From IMG/VR virus record IMGVR_UViG_3300032050_014001, positions 1-64,000 of that record: a DNA stretch of 64,000 nucleotides. One strand, 5' to 3'. Numbering within the stretch: position 1 is the first letter of the stretch; every line of letters begins with the position of its first letter. This DNA comes from a virus. The notes under the pieces were generated by a model that did not search any database, was not told where the DNA came from, and saw only the letters and a list, made by a program, of their open reading frames with translations. Positions 59,068 through 64,000 of the stretch are shown here, in pieces. The position numbers were made by a program, and so were the translations under genes.

Positions 59068-59795
59068 ATGATATTACTTTAGCTACATGTTCATACAATA
59101 CACCAGATGTGACTTTAACTATGTTAAAGTCGTTTTTTAAATTTCATGATCAGACATCTGTTTTAGTTTGTGATAATTCTACAAATGATGATACTTCAAA
59201 ATTATTGCAAGATCATCGTGTTAATTTTATTAAAAATAAAAACGGATTACATGCACCATCAGTAGATATACTAATTGATAATTGTAAAACAAAATATATG
59301 CTATTGGTAGATACTGATATTATTTTTCTCAAAGCACACGAAGATATTTTCAAACAATTCAAATTAATGGATTTAACATTGATGGGAGAAATTTGTGGTG
59401 ATCGTGGCGGCAAGCGGCTACACAACAGAGTTCACCCGTGGCATTGTTTTATAAATATTGAAAAAATAAAAAATAAAAATATAAAATTTTTTGATATTGT
59501 CAGACACCAAAACAATAAGACAGATAAAATATATGATGTAGGGGCAACTTTTTTTGAAGATATAAAGAAAAATAATTTAAAAATAGGAAATGTAAATTTA
59601 CAAGATGTTTACTTTAAACATTACGAAGGTATGTCATGGCGAGTTTTAAAGTATGGAAAAAAAGACGGAAATATTGATCTAGATCCTTCTGCTACTCATA
59701 ATAATAGTGAATTGCTAAAATATGGTAAGTTTGTTGAAAGAATGTATCAAATTGAAATAGAAAATTATAAAAATAATAAAATACAAGCAATTTAA
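59064..59795 (+). CDS. Glycosyltransferase, GT2-like (2)
   Basis: This 243-residue protein also has the GT2 fold: ITLATCSYNTPDVTLTMLKS at the N-terminus and LLVDTDIIFL near 74-83 with DTD as the metal site. It is part of the sugar operon and probably acts in sequence with its neighbours. The acceptor cannot be inferred. Confidence 0.65.
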   Translation: MNDITLATCSYNTPDVTLTMLKSFFKFHDQTSVLVCDNSTNDDTSKLLQDHRVNFIKNKNGLHAPSVDILIDNCKTKYMLLVDTDIIFLKAHEDIFKQFKLMDLTLMGEICGDRGGKRLHNRVHPWHCFINIEKIKNKNIKFFDIVRHQNNKTDKIYDVGATFFEDIKKNNLKIGNVNLQDVYFKHYEGMSWRVLKYGKKDGNIDLDPSATHNNSELLKYGKFVERMYQIEIENYKNNKIQAI

Positions 59796-59801
59796 TTATA
59801 T

Positions 59802-59806
59802 AGGAG
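59802..59806 (+). promoter_or_regulatory. Shine-Dalgarno sequence AGGAG before the 59813 gene
   Basis: AGGAG at 59802-59806 lies 6 nt before the ATG at 59813, one of few clear ribosome binding sites in the window. It suggests that the sugar operon uses normal initiation. Confidence 0.6.
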
Positions 59807-59812
59807 TTTTAT

Positions 59813-60646
59813 ATGTCAAGTAATATTACGTTCGTAACACATTTAAGATTAGATCATCAAGACAGAATAGATAATCTCCAAACTATTTTAAATTATTATT
59901 CTTTAAATTATCCTGAAGCTAAATTTATTTTTATTGAAGACGACTCTGAACACAGAAAAGAATTTGAACAAGTAAAATGGCCCATGGGCAGAACATCTTT
60001 TTACTTTATACCAAATGACAGCTTCTATTATAGAACAAGAGCTCTTAATTATGGAATTAAAAGAGCTAAAACTCCAATTGTAGTTTCCTTAGATACTGAT
60101 TGTATTGTTCCTGTAGATTCTTTTAATAAATGTGTTGTTTCTCTTTTAAAAGACGCAACTATCGCATGGCCATATAATGGATATTTTATTGATACCTCAT
60201 ATGCTCTTCATCAAAATTTTATTTCATCTGGTTACAAATATAATACTTTTTTTGAAAAACTTCCTGCAATATCTTCTTTAATGATGGGGAATTTTTACGG
60301 AGATTTATCCGTGAGATGTGATAATAAACATCACCAGGGAGTAGGGGGAATTGTTATGCTTAATAAAGAACGGTTTTTAGAAATTGGGGGATATAATGAA
60401 AAATTTATTTGTTGGGGCGCTGAAGATAATGAATTATTTACGCGATGTGATATTCTAAATCATAAAAAATTTAGAGATGAAGATTTAAATTCTATATGTT
60501 TTCATTTATTTCATAAAAATGCTATAAGATCGGTGCACCCCTACTATCAATCTAATTGTGACGAACTCACTAAAGTAGAAAAAATGAACAAAGAAGAATT
60601 GCAAAATTATATTAAAACATGGAAACAATATGAAGGTAAAACATAA
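59813..60646 (+). CDS. Glycosyltransferase, galactosyltransferase-like (GT2/GT27-type)
   Basis: This 277-residue protein has VVSLDTDCIVP near 91-101 (the DTD site) and the conserved late region IGGYNEKFICWGAEDNELFT near 199-218, which matches the G(Y/W)xExFxxWGxEDxEL motif of galactosyltransferase C-terminal domains. It likely adds a sugar in the glycan built by this operon. It overlaps the next gene. Confidence 0.7.
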   Translation: MSSNITFVTHLRLDHQDRIDNLQTILNYYSLNYPEAKFIFIEDDSEHRKEFEQVKWPMGRTSFYFIPNDSFYYRTRALNYGIKRAKTPIVVSLDTDCIVPVDSFNKCVVSLLKDATIAWPYNGYFIDTSYALHQNFISSGYKYNTFFEKLPAISSLMMGNFYGDLSVRCDNKHHQGVGGIVMLNKERFLEIGGYNEKFICWGAEDNELFTRCDILNHKKFRDEDLNSICFHLFHKNAIRSVHPYYQSNCDELTKVEKMNKEELQNYIKTWKQYEGKT

Positions 60647-61508
60647 AGTTAAATTAACATGTAATTGGTGCTCTGACGAGGCATTGTATGAAAGATTTAC
60701 GCGTTGTTATGTAAGTGAACATAATTTTAATTCAGATATCCAATTTACAAATTCTAATACATATGATTGGTTAGTTATAATTAACGCTCCTCGTTACAAA
60801 ATTAATTTTCCTAAAGAAAAAACATTAGGAGTTATTATGGAACCTACATGGTCTCCGGCTCATCAAATGAGACCAACTTTAGAATATTATTGCAATCATA
60901 TTTTATTTCATAAAAAAACAGACAACTCCCAATACATTTTTCATCCGGGTTTACTACCTTACCATTTTGATTATGAAGTTGGAAATAATTTAGATTATTA
61001 TATAAATACTAAGTTTTTATCAAAAACAAAAAAATGTAGCATGGTTGTTACTTACAATGACAACAATATCCATCCTGAGTGTTTATATAAACAAAGAGTT
61101 AATTTTGCAAAATTAATTTTAAAAACAAATCTTGACGTAGACATTTATGGTACAGGTTGGGATACATGCGGGATTTTGGATCAAAGAATAAAAGGACAGC
61201 TTATTAATAAAAAAAATGGTCTACTTGATTATGAATTTTCAATTGCAATTGAAAATTGTGTAGAACAGGGGTTTTTTACAGAAAAAATTTCAGACTGTAT
61301 ATTGACAGATTCGACGCCCATATATTTTGGATGCCCCGATATTGATTTGTATTTAAATAATATTTGCAAATTAACACATCTAAATGACACAACAGAATTA
61401 GCTTCTATTTTAAACACAAAACCATTAGAACAACATAAAACAATTTTTGCAACAAAATATAATTTATATAGTGCAATTACCAAATATATAAAACATCAAA
61501 CCATATGA
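60630..61508 (+). CDS. GT10 fucosyltransferase-like protein
   Basis: This 292-residue protein has the alpha-1,3-fucosyltransferase (GT10) signature: YEFSIAIENCVEQGFFTEKI then DCILTDSTPIYFGCPDID near 197-236. That region binds GDP-fucose in this family. The GDP-mannose 4,6-dehydratase at 63030, which makes the GDP-fucose precursor, is in the same island. A fucosylated glycan on host or virion is the likely product. The N-terminal acceptor part is not recognised. Confidence 0.8.
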   Translation: MKVKHKVKLTCNWCSDEALYERFTRCYVSEHNFNSDIQFTNSNTYDWLVIINAPRYKINFPKEKTLGVIMEPTWSPAHQMRPTLEYYCNHILFHKKTDNSQYIFHPGLLPYHFDYEVGNNLDYYINTKFLSKTKKCSMVVTYNDNNIHPECLYKQRVNFAKLILKTNLDVDIYGTGWDTCGILDQRIKGQLINKKNGLLDYEFSIAIENCVEQGFFTEKISDCILTDSTPIYFGCPDIDLYLNNICKLTHLNDTTELASILNTKPLEQHKTIFATKYNLYSAITKYIKHQTI

Positions 61509-62239
61509 ACAATAAAATTCATTGCATATCTTATGCTTCAAATCATTTCATTCCGAGGTCTACTACTTTTTTGAATGAAGCAAACTCTTTTAATTTGTTT
61601 TCTTCAATTGATATACATTCTCCGGACACAATAACACAATCATTTAAAGAAAACTATAAAGATATATTAAAAATGCCTCGCGGAGGAGGATATTGGCTAT
61701 GGAAATTAGATATTTTGACTCAAAAATTTAATTCAATTTCTACAGGAGATATAGTATTTTACTTGGATGTTGGGTGCACCATAAACAATACCCCAAAATC
61801 TATGCATAGATTTTGGGAATATATTGATATAATTAACGATAATTCGTTTTTAAGATTTCAACTAACACATCCAGAGATTTGCTATACTAATAGCACAGCT
61901 TTGCAATTTTTTGCTAAAAAATATAAAATTAATTTGGATGATATTTCAAATACTAATCAATTTTCAGCCACAATTTTCGGAATGAAAAAAGATAATACTA
62001 GTTTAAACTTTTTAAACGAACTAACCAATATTATTAAAGAAAATCCGCATTTAATTACTGATGAGTATAATTTAATTTGTAAAAATGATAAATTCATTGA
62101 TCATCGGCATGATCAATCTCTATTGAGTCTACTTCATAAGTGTCTAAATTTAAAATATAGTATGCAAGATGAAACATATAGTTTAGATTGGTCAGAATTG
62201 TCTCATGTTCCTTTCTTGGCGACAAGAAAGAGATCATAA
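61505..62239 (+). CDS. Putative glycosyltransferase (unclassified)
   Basis: This 244-residue protein has RGGGYWLWKLDILTQKF near 58-74 and GDIVFYLDVGCTINN near 79-93, where a DVG site takes the DXD position, followed by FIDHRHDQSLLSLLH near 200-214. The pattern matches small polysaccharide-modifying glycosyltransferases. Its ATG overlaps the previous stop. The sugar cannot be named. Confidence 0.6.
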   Translation: MNNKIHCISYASNHFIPRSTTFLNEANSFNLFSSIDIHSPDTITQSFKENYKDILKMPRGGGYWLWKLDILTQKFNSISTGDIVFYLDVGCTINNTPKSMHRFWEYIDIINDNSFLRFQLTHPEICYTNSTALQFFAKKYKINLDDISNTNQFSATIFGMKKDNTSLNFLNELTNIIKENPHLITDEYNLICKNDKFIDHRHDQSLLSLLHKCLNLKYSMQDETYSLDWSELSHVPFLATRKRS

Positions 62240-62286
62240 ATTACATTTTTTATATTAAATTAATTAATTAATAATATAATATATAT

Positions 62287-62859
62287 ATGGAACATTTTTA
62301 TCAAAACATACAAGGTTGGTTTACTTTTCCAAAATTTTATTCTGAAATAGTTAAGCAAGCTAAAGATGGTTTTCACTTTGTTGAAGTTGGTTCATGGAAA
62401 GGTAAATCAACAGCATATCTTGCTGTTGAAATTATTAATTCAAATAAACAAATAAAATTTGATTGTGTAGATACTTGGGAAGGAGATAATGACATTAATT
62501 CTAGCTACAACGAACCTTTACTCAATATTCCCGATGGTTTATATAACCATTTTTTAGAAAATATAAATCCTGTTAAAGAATTTTTAAATCCTATTCGTCT
62601 TTCTTCTTTAGCTGCCTCTGCTTTGTATAGCGACAAAACATTAAATTGTGTTTTTATTGATGGTGCACACGACTACAAAAATGTATCCGATGATATTAAA
62701 CACTGGATATCTAAAATCAAACCAGGTGGTATTATTTCGGGTCATGATTATGCCCATCAGCCAGTCAAGGATGCGTTAAGAGATACAATTGGAGAGGATA
62801 AAGTTAAATATTTCGGAGAAGATGTTTGGTTTTATAAATTGCCGACTTATAACATTTAA
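62287..62859 (+). CDS. Class I SAM-dependent methyltransferase
   Basis: This 190-residue protein has VEVGSWKGKSTAYLAVEI near 31-48 (SAM-binding loop) and CVFIDGAHDYKNVSDDIKHW near 118-137, which match small class I methyltransferases of the Methyltransf_24 type. Followed by GGIISGHDYAH. Such enzymes often methylate sugars in capsular or O-antigen synthesis, which fits the neighbouring glycosyltransferases. No DNA-methyltransferase motif is seen. Confidence 0.75.
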   Translation: MEHFYQNIQGWFTFPKFYSEIVKQAKDGFHFVEVGSWKGKSTAYLAVEIINSNKQIKFDCVDTWEGDNDINSSYNEPLLNIPDGLYNHFLENINPVKEFLNPIRLSSLAASALYSDKTLNCVFIDGAHDYKNVSDDIKHWISKIKPGGIISGHDYAHQPVKDALRDTIGEDKVKYFGEDVWFYKLPTYNI

Positions 62860-63029
62860 ATTTCTTTTTTTTGGAAATGCTCCTGTGTAATAAGTTTGTG
62901 ATACACTTGTTTTGTCATACTTGTTGTCTGATTTAAATCAAATCACATTCTTATACACATATATTCAAGATAGTTATTTGAATGAATTTTAGGCATGGAA
63001 ATAATTTTATTATTTCATATATATAAGAG
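62860..63029. other. Intergenic region before gmd
   Basis: The 170-bp gap is AT-rich. It contains a small hairpin, GAAATAA/TTATTTC with 5-nt loop at 62998-63016, just before AAGAG and the gmd start. A promoter here is likely, since the gap is the largest in the sugar island, but no standard element stands out. Confidence 0.3.
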
Positions 63030-64000
63030 ATGAAAAAAGTCCTAATAACAGGTATTACTGGACAAGATGGTTCATATCTTGCTGAACAACTTTTGGATAA
63101 AGGTTATCAAGTACATGGAATGGTCCGAAGAAGTTCTTCGTTTAATACCTCCCGTATTGATCATATTTATAAAGACTTACGGTTACATTATGGAGATGTA
63201 ACAGATACTTCTAACGTAAACCGTTTGCTTGAACAAATTGGACCAGATGAAATTTATAACTTAGCTGCACAGAGTCACGTAAGAGTATCATTTGACATTC
63301 CAGAATATACAGCACAAGTTGATGCGCTAGGAACTCTTAGATTTTTAGATGCAATTAAAGAAGTTGGTTTAAAAGATAAGACGAGATTTTATCAAGCATC
63401 AACTTCTGAATTATACGGTAAAATTCAAGAGTGTCCTCAAACAGAAAAAACTCCTTTCTATCCTCGTTCTCCATATGGAGTAGCAAAATTATTTGGTTAT
63501 TGGAGTGTTATTAACTATAGGGAATCTTATGGTATTCATGCTTCAAATGGAGTATTGTTTAACCATGAATCACCAAGAAGAGGAGAAACCTTTGTATCAA
63601 GAAAGATTACAAGAGCAGTTGGAAGAATTAAAGAAGGTTTGCAAGATTGTTTGTATCTTGGAAAATTAGATGCTAAACGAGATTGGGGATATGCCCCAGA
63701 ATACACAGACATGATGTGGAAAATGCTACAGCAAGATACTCCAGATGATTATGTTTGTGCTACAGGAGAAACAAATACTATTAGAAGATTTTGTAAAGAA
63801 TCATTTAAAGAAGTTGGAATTGATATTGAGTTTCGAGGCGAAGATGTAGAGGAAGAAGGCATTGACATAAAGACCGGAAAAGCTCTTGTAAAAATTGATC
63901 CAAGGTATTTTAGACCAGCAGAAGTAGATTTGTTATTAGGAGATGCCACTAAAGCTAAAGAAAAGCTTGGATGGGAACCTAAAGTTAAATTTGATGATTT
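63030..64000 (+). CDS. gmd: GDP-mannose 4,6-dehydratase (Gmd), C-terminus outside window
   Basis: The visible ~323 residues start [20 protein letters not shown], the standard Gmd opening. The cofactor motif is NADP-type ([11 protein letters not shown]). The catalytic [10 protein letters not shown] near 127 and [10 protein letters not shown] near 151 carry the Ser/Thr-Glu and Tyr-x3-Lys set. [20 protein letters not shown] and [18 protein letters not shown] are also typical. It dehydrates GDP-mannose to GDP-4-keto-6-deoxymannose, the precursor of GDP-fucose and GDP-rhamnose. With the GT10 enzyme at 60630, fucose is the likely product if a GDP-fucose synthase lies beyond the edge. Confidence 0.95.
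   Translation, partial: MKKVLITGITGQDGSYLAEQLLDKGYQVHGMVRRSSSFNTSRIDHIYKDLRLHYGDVTDTSNVNRLLEQIGPDEIYNLAAQSHVRVSFDIPEYTAQVDALGTLRFLDAIKEVGLKDKTRFYQASTSELYGKIQECPQTEKTPFYPRSPYGVAKLFGYWSVINYRESYGIHASNGVLFNHESPRRGETFVSRKITRAVGRIKEGLQDCLYLGKLDAKRDWGYAPEYTDMMWKMLQQDTPDDYVCATGETNTIRRFCKESFKEVGIDIEFRGEDVEEEGIDIKTGKALVKIDPRYFRPAEVDLLLGDATKAKEKLGWEPKVKFDD

Noticed and set aside
1-64000. Prophage or mobile element signs
   Set aside because: No integrase, transposase, attachment-like duplication or insertion sequence is visible; the window reads as one continuous T4-type genome.

Overview
This is a 64-kb piece of a strictly lytic, AT-rich T4-type myovirus genome. Genes are packed with almost no spacing and many 4-bp overlaps. 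The T4 core set is present: contractile tail (sheath, tube, tape measure, baseplate), large terminase, a gp14-like neck protein, family B polymerase, clamp, gp32-like SSB, gp41-type helicase and gp61-type primase, UvsX/UvsY/UvsW, gp46/gp47 and the late sigma factor gp55. I see no integrase, tRNA, rRNA, CRISPR array or insertion sequence. The host cannot be named. Shine-Dalgarno sequences are rare, and PhoH, preQ0 genes and sugar genes recall T4-like phages of aquatic bacteria. Portal, major capsid protein, prohead protease and clamp loader are not in the window.

Layout. 1-730: partial dUTPase and a gp16-like small terminase candidate. 748-13106 (minus): baseplate and tail operon, from a lysozyme-like hub protein through hub, wedge, tube cap, tape measure, two assembly-chaperone-like proteins and tube-fold proteins to the sheath. 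13141-16688 (minus): another tube-like protein, a KxDG nucleotidyltransferase/ligase-like protein and the large terminase. 16707-19010 (plus): an acidic Gly/Glu-rich protein, a small late protein, a gp14-like neck protein and a small protein. 19011-23463: a 1266-residue tail fibre diverging from a small putative adhesin. 23414-47191 (mostly minus): replication, recombination and transcription block, interrupted by plus-strand late genes and carrying a class II glutaminase, QueC, a DHH phosphoesterase and two glycosyltransferases. 47218-57300: small late proteins, GIY-YIG-like nuclease, FolE, three tail-collar paralogues, QueD, PhoH, QueE, Nudix hydrolase, P-loop kinase. 57333-64000 (plus): sugar-nucleotide and glycosyltransferase island with RmlB, several GT2-like enzymes, a GT10 fucosyltransferase-like protein, a methyltransferase and a GDP-mannose 4,6-dehydratase cut by the window edge.

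Three themes tie the window together. First, FolE, QueD, QueE and QueC form a complete route from GTP to the 7-deazaguanine base preQ0, and a separate GlmS-type glutaminase lies 1.3 kb from QueC. This resembles a split form of the phage Gat-QueC fusion linked to 7-deazaguanine DNA modification. The QueC has lost three of its four zinc cysteines. No DpdA-type transglycosylase is visible here.

Second, a T4-type late promoter box (NATAAATA) sits only 5-10 nt before the start codon of fifteen candidate starts, on both strands. It is usually 5 or 6 nt away, so late mRNAs would be nearly leaderless. The box also corrects several start codons and reveals a nested second start inside one gene.

Third, several otherwise unrelated late proteins begin with a short amphipathic segment ending in [L/I]-x-E. 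This is the pattern of T4 capsid-targeting peptides and prohead-protease sites. One of these proteins is the KxDG ligase-like protein, which may therefore be packaged and injected.
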